DNA of 64,000 nucleotides from RBG-16-34-14 sp963727535 (GTDB lineage: Bacteria > Bacteroidota > Ignavibacteria > Ignavibacteriales > Ignavibacteriaceae), in the NCBI GenBank assembly GCA_963727535.1, contig CAVSGR010000006.1, positions 620,001 through 684,000 on the forward strand. The letters are read 5' to 3'. A model generated the notes under the pieces. The model saw nothing but the letters and a program-made list of their open reading frames with translations. It had not been told where the DNA came from and made no database searches. Below, piece after piece: positions 24,507 to 34,625 of the stretch; within the stretch, counting starts at the first letter, position 1, and the number at the start of each line of letters is the position of its first letter. Both the position numbers and the translations under genes were made by a program.

Positions 24507-26087
24507 ATGAAAACTAAATTGTGGAACAGGTTAAGCCTTCGCTTGATCGTTTCAATTTCCGTTATTCTTATCTGTATACTTTCTGTATATACCTACATTC
24601 TTATAAATGATCTCGACGAGCATTTAACTAACAACAGTTTCAAACATGCATATAATATCAGCGAAGTGATTAAAAAATCAACACGCTATAGTATGCTCTT
24701 GAACAGGAGAGAAGATGTTCATCAGATAATAAAAACTATTGGAACCGAAGAAGATGTAAGAGGAATTAGAATATATAACAAACAGGGGGATATAATTTTT
24801 TCTACGGATTCTTCAGAACTTGATAAGAAAGTTGATGTTACTGCTGAAGCTTGTGTTGTTTGTCATAATGCTGAAGTTCCGTTGAATACTTTGAACAACC
24901 AGGATAAAATAAGAATCTTCACAGTTCACAATCATCAAAGAGTTTTAGGTTTAATAAATCCTATTGATAATGAGGAAGATTGTTCTTCCGCTGCTTGCCA
25001 TGCACATTCTCCCAAAATACAATTCCTTGGTGTTCTCGATGTTATGGTTTCTTTAAGTTCGCTTGATTCAATAAAAACAGAAACGACGAGAACAACAATT
25101 ATTAATTCGGGGATCATAACGATTACAATTGCTGCTGTTTGTGGGATCTTTATAATTCTCCTTGTAAATGTTCCAATGAGAAAATTATCAAAAGGGATTG
25201 AAGAGATCGGTAAAGGTAATCTCGATTACAGGATTCCTGTAGAATCGAAAGATGAACTCGGTAAAATGGCAAAACGATTTAATGAAATGTCATCGAAACT
25301 TAAAGAAGCTTATGAATCGATAAAAGAATGGTCAGAAACATTGAATGTAAAGGTTAATGAAAAAACAGAAGAATTAAAGAATATTTATAACCAGGTTAAC
25401 CAGATTGAAAAGCTTGCGTCACTCGGAAAACTTTCTGCAACCGTTGCACACGAATTGAATAATCCTCTTGAAGGAATTCTTACATACAGCAAACTAATTT
25501 CTAAAAAACTAAAGACAAACGGAAACGGGGAAACAGGCACTTTAGTTAAATATCTTGATCTTATTACAGATGAAACTGCACGCTGCGGAAGAATAGTAAA
25601 GGATCTTCTTTTATTTTCTCAAAAAGGTGATGAAAAACTCGTTAAAGAAAATCTTATTTCTATAATAGATAATAGTATAACCATAATTGATCATCACCTC
25701 GAAATGCATGGACATTCTCTTGTAAAAGAATATGAAAGTGAAGAGGTTATCGTTCTTTGTGATCCCCAGAAATTGAAGCAGGCTTTTATTGCTCTCCTTA
25801 TGAATGCAATTGAAGCGATGCATTTTCCGGGCAAAGTAACAATAAAAGTGTACAGGGAAAATCATTCTGTAATTGTTAAGATAAAAGATGAAGGAAGCGG
25901 AATATCGGCAAAAGATATTACCCAAATTTTTGAACCTTTCTTTTCTACAAAAGAAGCTGCGCAGGGAACAGGTCTTGGTCTTGCAGTGACTTATGGAATT
26001 ATAACGGGGCACAGCGGTAGAATCAGTGTAGAAGAAACTTCTCCTGAAGGAACAACATTTAAAATTGAATTACCATTAAACACTTGA
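24507..26087 (+). CDS. Haem-type (CX2CH/CX4CH) sensor histidine kinase, intact paralogue
   Basis: A 526-residue membrane sensor kinase. TM1 about 12-33; periplasmic domain with CVVCH (116-120) and CSSAACH (159-165), two potential covalent haem sites with identical spacing to the kinase at 10.8-12.7 kb; TM2 about 200-221; HAMP with IPVESKDELGKMAKRFNEM; coiled linker; HisKA with His315 in AHELNNPLEGILTYS; HATPase with LMNAIEAMHF, DEGSGI and GTGLGLAV. It lacks the zinc-ribbon insert of its paralogue. Expected to sense periplasmic redox state or a haem ligand and phosphorylate the sigma54 activator encoded seven bases downstream. Confidence 0.9.
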   Translation: MKTKLWNRLSLRLIVSISVILICILSVYTYILINDLDEHLTNNSFKHAYNISEVIKKSTRYSMLLNRREDVHQIIKTIGTEEDVRGIRIYNKQGDIIFSTDSSELDKKVDVTAEACVVCHNAEVPLNTLNNQDKIRIFTVHNHQRVLGLINPIDNEEDCSSAACHAHSPKIQFLGVLDVMVSLSSLDSIKTETTRTTIINSGIITITIAAVCGIFIILLVNVPMRKLSKGIEEIGKGNLDYRIPVESKDELGKMAKRFNEMSSKLKEAYESIKEWSETLNVKVNEKTEELKNIYNQVNQIEKLASLGKLSATVAHELNNPLEGILTYSKLISKKLKTNGNGETGTLVKYLDLITDETARCGRIVKDLLLFSQKGDEKLVKENLISIIDNSITIIDHHLEMHGHSLVKEYESEEVIVLCDPQKLKQAFIALLMNAIEAMHFPGKVTIKVYRENHSVIVKIKDEGSGISAKDITQIFEPFFSTKEAAQGTGLGLAVTYGIITGHSGRISVEETSPEGTTFKIELPLNT

Positions 26088-26094
26088 GTTAATT

Positions 26095-27451
26095 ATGAAC
26101 AACAACGCAAAAATTCTTATAGTAGATGATGAAAAAATAGTAAGAGAATCTCTCTTCCATTGGTTTGAAGAAGAAGGTTACATAGTTGATACTGCAGAAA
26201 GCGGTGAAGCTGCTTTAAAAAAATTTGATAAAGGAAAGTTCGATCTTTTTCTTCTTGATATGAAAATGCCGGGGATGAGCGGGCTTGAATTATTAAAAAA
26301 AATAAAAGAAAGTGACCCGGATGCAATTGTTATTCTCATTACTGCCTTTGCTTCTGTCCCGACTGCAATTACTGCATTAAAAGATGGTGCTTATGATTAT
26401 GTTACCAAACCGGTCGATCCCGATGAACTTGCCCATCTTGTAAGCAAAGCTGTTGAACAAAGAGAACTCAAAATTGAGAATGAACAACTGAAAGAAAAGA
26501 TTGAAGAAATAAATAAACCTGATAACCTGATTGGCGAAAGTCAGCAGATGAAAAGAATCTTTGATCTTATCCAAACAGTTGCACCGACAGATACAACTGT
26601 AATGATTCGCGGTGAAAGCGGAACAGGAAAAGAACTTGTTGCAAAAGCAATCCATATAAACAGCAAAAGAAAATATTTTCCAATTGTAACTGTTAACTGT
26701 GGAGCTTTAGCAGAAACACTTCTTGAAAGTGAATTGTTTGGTCATGAAAAAGGCGCATTTCACCGGAGCTCATTTTAAAAGAAAAGGAAAATTTGAAATG
26801 GCAGACGGCGGAACAATCTTTCTTGATGAAGTCGGTTCTGTTTCTCCAAAGATGCAGGTTGAACTTTTAAGAGTTATTGAAACAAAGCAGTTCAGTCGAG
26901 TTGGCGGAAATCAAATTATAAATAGTGATTTCAGAGTTATAGCGGCTACAAACGAACCTCTTGAAGATCTTGTTAAAGCTGGAAAATTCCGTGAAGATCT
27001 TTATTACAGGTTGAATGTCTTTTCGATTATAGTTCCACCATTGAGAGAGAGAAGAGAAGATATTCCTCTTCTTGCACATTTCTTTCTCAATAGGTTTTCT
27101 ACAACTATGAATAAACCGATAAATAGTATTTCAAAAGAGGCGATGGATTTTTTGGTAAAGTATGACTGGCATGGGAATGTAAGAGAGCTTGAAAACGCAA
27201 TTGAAAGGGCAATTGTTGTCGGTAAAGACAATTCCATTAAAGTCGAAGATTTGCCATTTCATGTTTCATCAAATCATTTTGAAGATGATGCTGATGGGAA
27301 AAGTCTTTCTACGATTGAAAAGAAACATATTTTTAAAGTTTTATGTGAGAATAACTGGAACATTTCGAGGTCCGCCCATATTCTTGAGATTGATAGAGTC
27401 ACACTGTATAATAAGATTAATAAATATGGTTTACGACAGATCAACCAGTAA
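26095..27451 (+). CDS. NtrC-family sigma54-dependent response regulator; frameshifted in GAFTGA
   Basis: Two frames (26095-26778, 26723-27451) join to a 451-residue activator if one base near 26761 is removed. Receiver: DDEKIV, phospho-Asp in LFLLDMKMPGMSG, Lys in VTKPVDPDE. AAA+ domain: Walker A GESGTGKE, GAFTGA loop (reads GAF then HRSSF before the break, TGAHFKRKGKFE after), Walker B GGTIFLDEVG, arginine-finger region REDLYYRLNVF. C-terminal Fis-type helix-turn-helix, NISRSAHILEIDRVTLYNKI. It would activate sigma54 promoters on phosphorylation by the adjacent haem kinase. The extra base destroys the sigma54 contact loop; either a mutation that silences the system or a sequence error. Confidence 0.85.
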
Positions 27452-27975
27452 TGAATATATTTTTGGTTCCTCTAAAGTTTTCAAACACCGCATTATTGTC
27501 TTCTGTTGCAGAAGAACTTTCCCATAAGTTTAAGAATGATGTAAAAATAATAGATATCGATCTGAATATTGATAAATCATTTTCTCAAGAAAGAGCCCAA
27601 TACTTTTCCACACAAATAATAGCCGATGCAATACAAAGAACTGACAATTTGAATGGAAAAGTTTTAATCTTAACTGAAGTTGATCTTTATATTCCTGTTC
27701 TTACTTTTGTTTTTGGTGAAGCACAATTGAATGGGAAACATTCGATAGTTTCTGTCTGCCGTTTGCATGAAGAATTTTATTCGGAAATAACCGATGAAAA
27801 TCTTTTACGAGAAAGGACAATGAAAGAAATTTTTCATGAGCTTGGGCATAATTTTGGTCTTAAGCATTGCGTAGATTGGGATTGTGTAATGCATTCTTCA
27901 ACAAGCATCGAGGAAGTGGATATAAAAGGAAATTATTATTGCAAGCAGTGTGAAAGAGATATTGTGTCAGTCTGA
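27451..27975 (+). CDS. amzA: Archaemetzincin-type zinc metallopeptidase
   Basis: A 174-residue protein of the archaemetzincin family (M54), small cytoplasmic zinc peptidases found in archaea, vertebrates and scattered bacteria. The signature is complete: HELGHNFGLKH at residues 129-139, directly followed by CVDWDCVMH, and CKQC about 17 residues later for a second zinc. Length is typical. Its ATG shares the final A of the preceding activator stop (TAATG), so it is translationally coupled to the kinase/NtrC pair. Natural substrates of bacterial archaemetzincins are not established. Confidence 0.93.
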   Translation: MNIFLVPLKFSNTALLSSVAEELSHKFKNDVKIIDIDLNIDKSFSQERAQYFSTQIIADAIQRTDNLNGKVLILTEVDLYIPVLTFVFGEAQLNGKHSIVSVCRLHEEFYSEITDENLLRERTMKEIFHELGHNFGLKHCVDWDCVMHSSTSIEEVDIKGNYYCKQCERDIVSV

Positions 27976-28066
27976 GCTTGTCGAAGACTGACCGTACAGA
28001 ACGTTATCCTTCGACAGGCTCAGGATGACTATTGAATGTCACACTGAGCGAAATCGAAGTGTGACA
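27964..28066. repeat. Interspersed repeat cluster (GAGCTTGTCGAAGAC / GTGACA type)
   Basis: Three linked hairpin units: GTCAGTCTGAGCTTGTCGAAGACTGAC, ATCCTTCGACAGGCTCAGGAT and TGTCACACTGAGCG...GTGTGACA. The same CTGAGCG...GAAG words recur at 62.5 kb. It begins inside the last codons of the archaemetzincin gene. Confidence 0.7.
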
Positions 28067-28102
28067 GTAAAGAAGTATTTAATATTAAAAAAGGAGATTA
28101 AA

Positions 28103-28270
28103 ATGAGCAGCGAAAAAACAAAAGTAAAAATTGATGTAATGGGACCTATCTGGGCAATTGGCTGGTTGTTTACATTAGGATTCCTGCAACTCGCATTTTG
28201 GAAAGGTTTGCTTGCAATTATTGTATGGCCTTATTACATAGGAGAATACGTTAGCAAACTTGTGAGTTAG
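28103..28270 (+). CDS. Small membrane protein of unknown function
   Basis: A 55-residue protein beginning MSSEKTKVKIDVMGPIW with AAGGAGA seven bases upstream of the ATG. An earlier in-frame ATG at 28025 only reads through a repeat and is rejected. Residues about 15-50 form two hydrophobic segments (AIGWLFTLGFLQLAFWKGLLA and IIVWPYYIGEYV), suggesting a membrane hairpin. No known family is recognised; it may be part of the archaemetzincin transcription unit, but the repeat cluster separates them. Confidence 0.7.
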   Translation: MSSEKTKVKIDVMGPIWAIGWLFTLGFLQLAFWKGLLAIIVWPYYIGEYVSKLVS

Positions 28271-28278
28271 AGAAAAAA

Positions 28279-29470
28279 TTAAATTCCCATTTCTTCTTTA
28301 ACTTCTTTGAATGCATTAACTGTAAAATCGAGATCTTCTTTTGTATGTGCTGCAGAAATTTGCACTCTTATTCGTGCGGTTCCTTTAGGAACCACAGGAT
28401 AAAAGAAACCAATTACGTAAACGCCTTTCTCTAAAAGTCGTGCAGCCATTTTTTGCGAGAGCGCAGCATCGCCAATCATTATCGGGACTATTGGATGGAT
28501 ACCCGGCTTTATATTCAGTCCGGCTTTAGTAATCAGCTCGCGGAAATATTTTGTGTTCTCTTCAAGCTTGTCTCTTAATTGAGTTGTTGATGAAAGCATT
28601 TCCAAAACTTTTATAGAAGCAGAAACAATACTCGGTGCAACTGTATTTGAAAAAAGGTAAGGTCTCGATCTCTGACGAAGCAGATCGATAATTTCTTTTC
28701 TTCCACTTGTGTAACCGCCGCTTGCACCGCCTAATGCTTTACCGAGTGTACCTGTTATTATATCAACTCTTCCTAAAACTCCACAATGTTCGGGAGTTCC
28801 TTTGCCATGTTTTCCCATAAATCCAACTGCGTGTGAATCATCAACCATAACCATTGCATTGTATTTATCAGCCAAATCACAAATACCTTTGAGGTTTGCT
28901 ATAAATCCATCCATCGAGAACACACCGTCTGTTGCAACAAGAAGATGTTTTGCATTTTTTGTTTTTGCTTCTTTTAATTTTTCCTCTAGGTCATTCATAT
29001 CATTGTTCTTATACCTGTAACGCTGAGCTTTGCACAAACGAACTCCATCAATAATACTTGCGTGATTTAATTCATCGCTGATAATCGCATCTTCTTCTGA
29101 TAAAATTGTTTCAAACAATCCGCCGTTTGCATCAAAACAGGATGTGTAAAGAATTGTATCTTCAGTTTCTAAGGAATTCAGTTATTTTTTTCTCAAGCTC
29201 TTTGTGGATTTGCTGAGTACCGCAAATAAATCTAACAGAAGAAAGACCATAGCCCCATTTATCATAACTCGATTTTGCTGCTTCTATAATTTCTGGATTA
29301 TTTGCTAATCCGAGATAATTATTAGCGCACATATTAAGAACCTGTTGTCCTCCGGTTACTTCGATATGCGCACTTTGTGAGGAGGTGATTACGCGTTCGT
29401 TTTTATAGAGACCGTCGGATTCGATGTTATTTAAAATTTCTGAATAATGTTTTTTTAGTTTTGAGTTCAT
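28279..29470 (-). CDS. kbl: Glycine C-acetyltransferase (2-amino-3-ketobutyrate CoA ligase); frameshifted
   Basis: PLP enzyme that cleaves 2-amino-3-oxobutanoate with CoA to glycine and acetyl-CoA, the second step of threonine degradation. Two frames (29470-29162 and 29118-28279) become 396 residues, the normal length, if one base near 29170 is removed; the restored junction reads TEFLETEDTILYTSCFDAN. Motifs: NNYLGLANNPEI, LSSVRFICGTQ, SDELNHASIIDGVRLCKA, VDDSHAVGFMG, and the PLP lysine in TGTLGKALGGASGG. It is adjacent to tdh, the first step of the pathway, on the same strand. A sequence error is likely, since all catalytic motifs are intact on both sides. Confidence 0.9.
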
Positions 29471-29491
29471 ATATTAATCCTTTGGAAGTTT

Positions 29492-29585
29492 AGATTCCGG
29501 CTCAAGGCCGGAATGACAGTTTAAAATAGTTTTTTGTCTATAAATTCTTGCGCTTAAATTGTCATTCCTGCGAAAGCAGGAATCT
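29492..29585. repeat. Interspersed repeats: ATTCCGG...CCGGAATGACA and GTCATTCCTGCG...CAGGAATC
   Basis: Two palindromic units upstream of kbl at 29493-29518 and 29560-29585, the second matching the right half of the 9875 repeat. Confidence 0.65.
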
Positions 29586-29592
29586 CAGAAAA

Positions 29593-29884
29593 TTATTTTG
29601 CAAATTCGTCATATAAATCATTCCATTTTGGATTTGATTTTTCAATCAATTCGATTTTCCATTGTCGTTTCCATTTTTTTTAATCTTTTTTACACTTAAA
29701 ATAGCAGCATTTACATCAGTCGTGCTTTCAAAATAAACTAACTTGTTGACTGAATATTTTTTGTAAATCCATCTATTAATCCGGATTTATGCTCATAAAT
29801 TCTTCTTGCTAAATTATTAGTAATTCCTGTATATAAAGTTCCGTTTTTTTTACTTGCAAGAATGTATATATAATATGTTTTCAT
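29593..29884 (-). pseudogene. GIY-YIG nuclease-domain protein, broken by two indels
   Basis: Begins MKTYYIYILASKKNGTLYTGITNNLARRIYEHK, with the Tyr and downstream Gly/Arg/Glu features of the small UPF0213-like GIY-YIG proteins. The frame breaks at the T run 29757-29762 (one base short) and again at the T run near 29673-29681 (eight where six would fit). With both corrected it gives a normal 96-residue protein ending KIELIEKSNPKWNDLYDEFAK. Such stand-alone genes are common, repeat-associated and of unclear role. It is embedded between repeats, between kbl and tdh. Either decayed or affected by homopolymer errors. Confidence 0.75.
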
Positions 29885-29892
29885 CTTGCTAT

Positions 29893-29918
29893 GGATTCCG
29901 CTCAAGGCCGGAATGACA
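29893..29918. repeat. Interspersed repeat ATTCCGCTCAAGGCCGGAATGACA
   Basis: Near-copy of the unit at 29493-29518, with arms ATTCCG and CGGAAT, just upstream of the GIY-YIG remnant. Confidence 0.65.
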
Positions 29919-29949
29919 TTTATTTTATCAAGTATCCGGTAACCGGAAT

Positions 29950-30983
29950 TTAATCCCAGTTAAGTATCACCTTCCCTGAATTTCCCGATTTCATTAATTC
30001 GAATGCTTCTTTGTATCCATCAACGGGGAAATGGTGAGTTATTACAGGAGTTATATCCAACCTGATTGTACCATTACCTGCATTTTGTACCAGGTTTCGA
30101 ACATCTCTCTTCCGTAAATGCCTTTTATATTCAAACCATTAAAAACTATTTTTTCCCAATCAACGCCGGAACCTGAAGGAAGAATTCCGAGTAAAGCAAT
30201 TTTAGCTCCATGAGACATTACATCGATCATTCCGTTAAGAGCTTTCGGACTTCCCGACATTTCAAGACCAACATCAAAGCCTTCTTTCATTCCAAGTTTC
30301 TTCATCACATCATTTAAATTTTCTTTAGTGATGTTGACCGCTTCAGTAACACCGATTTTTTTTGCAAGATCGAGGCGATAAGGATTCATATCTGTAATCA
30401 CAACATACCTGGCTCCGGCATGCTTACAAATTGCTGCAGCCATTATTCCGATTGGTCCTGCACCTGTTATAAGAACATCTTCTCCTAAAACATTAAAAGA
30501 CAAAGCTGTGTGAGTAGCATTTCCAAAGGGATCAAAAATGGAAAGGACATCTAAAGGAATTTTTGAATCTGCATGCCAGATGTTTGAAACAGGAATAGAT
30601 AAATATTCGGCGAAACATCCGGGTCGGTTTACACCGACACCTTTTGCGTTCGGACAAAGATGTCTTCTCCCTGCGCGGCAGTTTCTGCAGTAACCGCAAA
30701 CTATATGTCCTTCACCGCTTACTAGTTCTCCAATTTTAACATCGTGAACATTGCTTCCGATTGCTTCAACTGTTCCGACATATTCATGTCCGGTAACCAT
30801 TGGAACCGGAATAGTTTTTTTTGCCCAGTCATCCCAGTTATAAATATGAATATCTGTTCCACAGATAGAAGTTTTTTTAATTTTTATCAGAACATCGTTA
30901 ACGCCAATTTCCGGGACAGGAACTTCATCCATCCATATTCCCGGTTCAGCATATTTTTTTACAAGAGCTTTCATCTTTTCCAT
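29950..30983 (-). CDS. tdh: L-threonine 3-dehydrogenase; frameshifted near the C-terminus
   Basis: Zinc-dependent NAD dehydrogenase converting threonine to 2-amino-3-oxobutanoate, the substrate of Kbl next door. Visible: catalytic zinc ligands in SICGTDIHIYNWDDW and GHEYVG, structural zinc CGYCRNCRAGRRHLC, Rossmann GAGPIGIMAAAICKHAGA, and IKGIYGREMFETWYKM typical of Tdh. The frame ends early at 30051 because one base is missing in the A run at 30059-30060; restoring it continues as SGLDITPVITHHFPVDGYKEA and stops at 29950, giving the normal 344 residues. Order tdh, GIY-YIG remnant, kbl on one strand. Confidence 0.92.
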
Positions 30984-31204
30984 TTATTAATTTCTTTGAT
31001 TTCTTATTAAAAAAATTATTTAATCAATTATTATATTAAAATTAGAGATAAGACAAACAAAGGACAACCAACATTCTATTGACAAAAACCTGCTTTTTAT
31101 AGTACATATTATGTCAAATTCTTCTGCCAATTCCCGATTATACTTATATTAACAAAGGTTAAATATGGACTTCTAAAAAAGAATTAAGAAAATTAATCTT
31201 TAAT

Positions 31205-31999
31205 ATGATTAACCGAACTGTACGCAAAATATTATTAAAAACTTTAGGTGATGAAAAGTATCTTTCGCTTGTGAGCAGTACATTTTTGAGGATGTATCAT
31301 TCGGGCAGAGTAAGAGAAAAATATCCTGAAATGTATTTGCTAAATCATTTTATTTCCGAAGGAAATACATGCTTGGATATAGGTGCTAATCTTGGATATT
31401 ATACAGTTCCAATGGCACAGTTAGCCGGTGATTCCGGAAAGATTTATGCGATAGAACCAATAGAAATCTTCAGGAAGACATTAATTAAAAATCTTAAAAA
31501 ATATAATGTTTCAAACAATGTTGAGATTATTCCATTTGCGCTTGGAGATGTTGATGGGAAAGAAATAGAAATGGGAACCCCTGAAGTAGATGGGCTGATC
31601 CATTTTGGATATACAAGGGTATTATCTTCTGCTAACAATCAATATAAGATTAAAAATACTTATAAGGTTAAGATTTACAAACCTCAAACATTATTTGGAA
31701 ATTTGACAGAGCTTCATTTTATCAAATGCGATATTGAAGGATACGAAGAAAAAGTTATCCCGGAATTTTTGGAAATCATTAAAAAATTTAAGCCCGTAAT
31801 ACAAATAGAAATACTTTCGGAAGAAAACAGAAAAATTATTATGAGCTTGCTCCAGGATTTAGATTATAATGTATTCTATTATTTTAAAGGTAAACTGAAG
31901 AAAATAAATAGTTATAAGGATAAAATTGATAGAAACTGTGATTTATATTTTTTACAGTCTAAAAATATAGTAGCAGCCGAAAGCATAATGGAGAATTAG
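31205..31999 (+). CDS. FkbM-family SAM-dependent methyltransferase
   Basis: A 264-residue class I methyltransferase. The SAM-binding motif I is NTCLDIGANLGYYTVPMAQLAG, followed by KIYAIEPIEIFRKTLIKNL and the FkbM motif FIKCDIEGYEEKVIPEF. FkbM-type enzymes O-methylate sugars or polyketides. As the first gene of the surface-glycan region it probably methylates a glycan residue; the acceptor is not predictable. No upstream gene on this strand for about 2.9 kb, so it may be the first of the operon. Confidence 0.85.
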   Translation: MINRTVRKILLKTLGDEKYLSLVSSTFLRMYHSGRVREKYPEMYLLNHFISEGNTCLDIGANLGYYTVPMAQLAGDSGKIYAIEPIEIFRKTLIKNLKKYNVSNNVEIIPFALGDVDGKEIEMGTPEVDGLIHFGYTRVLSSANNQYKIKNTYKVKIYKPQTLFGNLTELHFIKCDIEGYEEKVIPEFLEIIKKFKPVIQIEILSEENRKIIMSLLQDLDYNVFYYFKGKLKKINSYKDKIDRNCDLYFLQSKNIVAAESIMEN

Positions 32000-32065
32000 T
32001 TGTTTTTAATTATACTTATATTTATGCCATTTAATAAATAATCTGAGGTTGTTAAGGATAAGCCA

Positions 32066-34625
32066 ATGTCAAAAAAGATTAGGGCTTCACGGAAAGAAGA
32101 ACCAAAAGAAAAATTTGATTTAGATAAAATCATTCCCGCTAAATACCAGTGGCTTGCTGCAATTGGTATAATTTTGATTTTACTAATGATTGTTTTTTCT
32201 CCTTTGTTTTTTGGAGGTAAAGTTTTTCAGTCCGGGGATATTTATACAATGAATAGTTATCGCCCGTATGCGGAACAGCATAAAGAAACTTTTACACTTG
32301 TGGAACCCGTATGTCTTCTGTGGAATGCCCTCTTATGCAAGCTGGCTGGAAACTCAGATGGTTTGATTTAATTAATCTTGTTTATTCAAAATCAAAAGTT
32401 TTCTTTGGTGACATTTTTTCAAGTTATTACTGTGCTCATGTCTTTAATATTTTACTGCTTGCTCTTACCTCTTTTTTATTTGCGCGGCGACAGGGATGGG
32501 GATTTTACCTCAGTCTTTTTGTATCGATAGCTACGACTTTTAGTACCGGGTTAATAGTTTTTCTTTATATCGGTCACATTACGAAGCTGATAAGTCTGCC
32601 TATGCTGCCGGTTCTTTTGATGTTGCTGTTTCAGTTTCAGAAGAAAATTACTTTGCTTGATTTTTTAATATTGGTTGTTGCAATGCATATGCTTGTTGTA
32701 GGATGGCATATACAGATAATCTTTTACATTCTTTTTGCAATCGGGATATATTTTATCTATTACGTTGCTAAAGCAATAAAAGAACACAATAACCACCTTA
32801 GAAATCAGTTGTTTAAATCTATTGGAGATTTTGTTTTTATCAGGAATAATAGCAGGATCTAATGTCGTTTGATACTTATTCACAACTCTATGAATATACA
32901 CCGTATTCAACCAGGGGCACTGAAAGCATTGTTGATAAAGTTTCCAAGAAAGAACAGAAAACAGAATCCGAATATTATGAGTATCATACGAGCTGGTCCT
33001 TTTCACCTGGAGAAGTTTTAACATGTGTGGTTCCTTCCATGTATGGCTTCGGGAACGTTACTTATAACGGACCGTTGAGCAATAACCAGGATGTAGAAAT
33101 AAATACTTACTTTGGACAAATGCCGTTTGTTGATGTTGCTGTCGGCTACATGGGAATAATTGTTTTCTTCCTGGGACTTTTTTCAATCTATGCAAACTGG
33201 AAATTACCCTTAATAAGATACCTGACAATAGTATGTGTAATAGCTCTGCTAATTTCATTTGGAAATACATTCCCGGTAGTTTTTGATTTTATGTTTTACT
33301 ACTTCCCCGGGTTTAATAAGTTCAGAGTTCCGTCAATGATACTTGTGCTGATACAGATGAGTTTTCCAATCATAGCCGCATTTGGTTTGTATAAGATAAT
33401 TTCTCTTAAGAATGAAAGAGATCCAAAACTTGAAAAGATAATCAGGTTCGCTGCAATATTCTTTTCAGCTTTGTTTGTTGTGGCACTCCTTTTTAATTCC
33501 GGGATAAAAGATTGGTATGTAGGTTTTATTCAAAGCAGTGAAAAAGGCGCAAGACTAAAACAAATATTTGATTTTATGTCGGATATGTTTTCAAAGGATT
33601 TAATAATAGCATTTGTTTTGCTTTCATTAACGTTTTGGTTTGCACATTTTTATATACAAGGTAAACTAACCAAATCAGTTTTTCTGAGTACAGTTATAAT
33701 CTTAGTGGTCTTTGATCTTATAAGAATTGATCTGCGTGGAGTTAGATATACTGATCAATCTGAAATCGATCAATTATTTAAAAACCCTGGCTATATAACG
33801 GCTATTAAACAACTGCAAAAGAATGATAATACATATCGAATTTTTAATATTAAACAGGATGGATCACTCGGTTCAATTAACCAGAATTCTAATTTTAATG
33901 TTCATTTTTTTGTCCAGGACTTTTACGGGTATTCCGGAATTAAACCGAGAGCTTACCAGGATTATGTAGATGTTGCAGGGTTAGCAAACCCCACTACCTG
34001 GAGAATGCTTAACGTTAAATACTTAATTAATGATAAGAAGGTTGCGTATCCCGGTTTTAAACAAGTTTATTCAGATCCAAAATCTTATGTATATGAAAAT
34101 CTTAATGTACTTCCCCGTGCTTATTTTGTAGATTCATTGGCAGAAGCAAAGCCGTATGATTTTCTTCTAAAAGTAAAGAATAATGAATTTGATCCTAAAA
34201 AGCTTGCTTTTATGGATAATGAAGTTTTGAAAATAGACAAACCCGATTCTACTGCTTTTGTAAAAATTGTCAGCTATAAAGACGAACAAATAATGATAGA
34301 AGCGAAAGCAAGCGGGAACAATTTTCTTTTCCTAGGCGATACTTATTATCCAAATGGATGGAAAGCATTAATTGATGGAAAAGAAACTACAATCTATAAA
34401 GTAAATCATGGATTTAGAGGTTTGCTGGTGCCTAAAGGAGAACATAAAATCGAATTTATATACAGCCCCATTGAGTTTTACATTGGGAAATGGCTCTCGC
34501 TCAGTTTAAGTATAGCTTTGATTTTAGGATTTGCTTTTGTTTTTATTAAACAAAAAAGACAACATGGCGAAGAAAATTTGCAGACGTCAAATGGAAGTTC
34601 CAGTTACACATTTCTTAAATGCTAA
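32066..34625 (+). pseudogene. YfhO-like multi-spanning membrane protein, broken by several indels
   Basis: Three frames (32066-32371, 32311-32862, 32862-34625) together make one protein of roughly 850 residues: soluble Lys-rich N-terminus, TM1 (WLAAIGIILILLMIVFSPLFF), the YfhO signature FQSGDIYTMNSYRPYAEQHKETFTL, about ten further helices and a beta-rich C-terminal domain (FLFLGDTYYPNGWKALIDGK, HGFRGLLVPKGEHKIEFIYSP) with a last helix. YfhO proteins are GT-C-like lipid-linked sugar transferases. Breaks lie near 32300 (extra base), 32354 and 32840-32875; between them the expected LWNPYVFCGMPSY can be read. Multiple indels so close suggest poor sequence or a decayed gene. Confidence 0.75.

Noticed and set aside
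27964..28066. CRISPR array or tRNA-like structure
   Set aside because: Units are hairpin repeats of different types without regular repeat-spacer spacing or cloverleaf features.
28025..28102. Upstream ATG for the small membrane protein
   Set aside because: The added residues translate an interspersed repeat; the ATG at 28103 has an AAGGAGA ribosome site.
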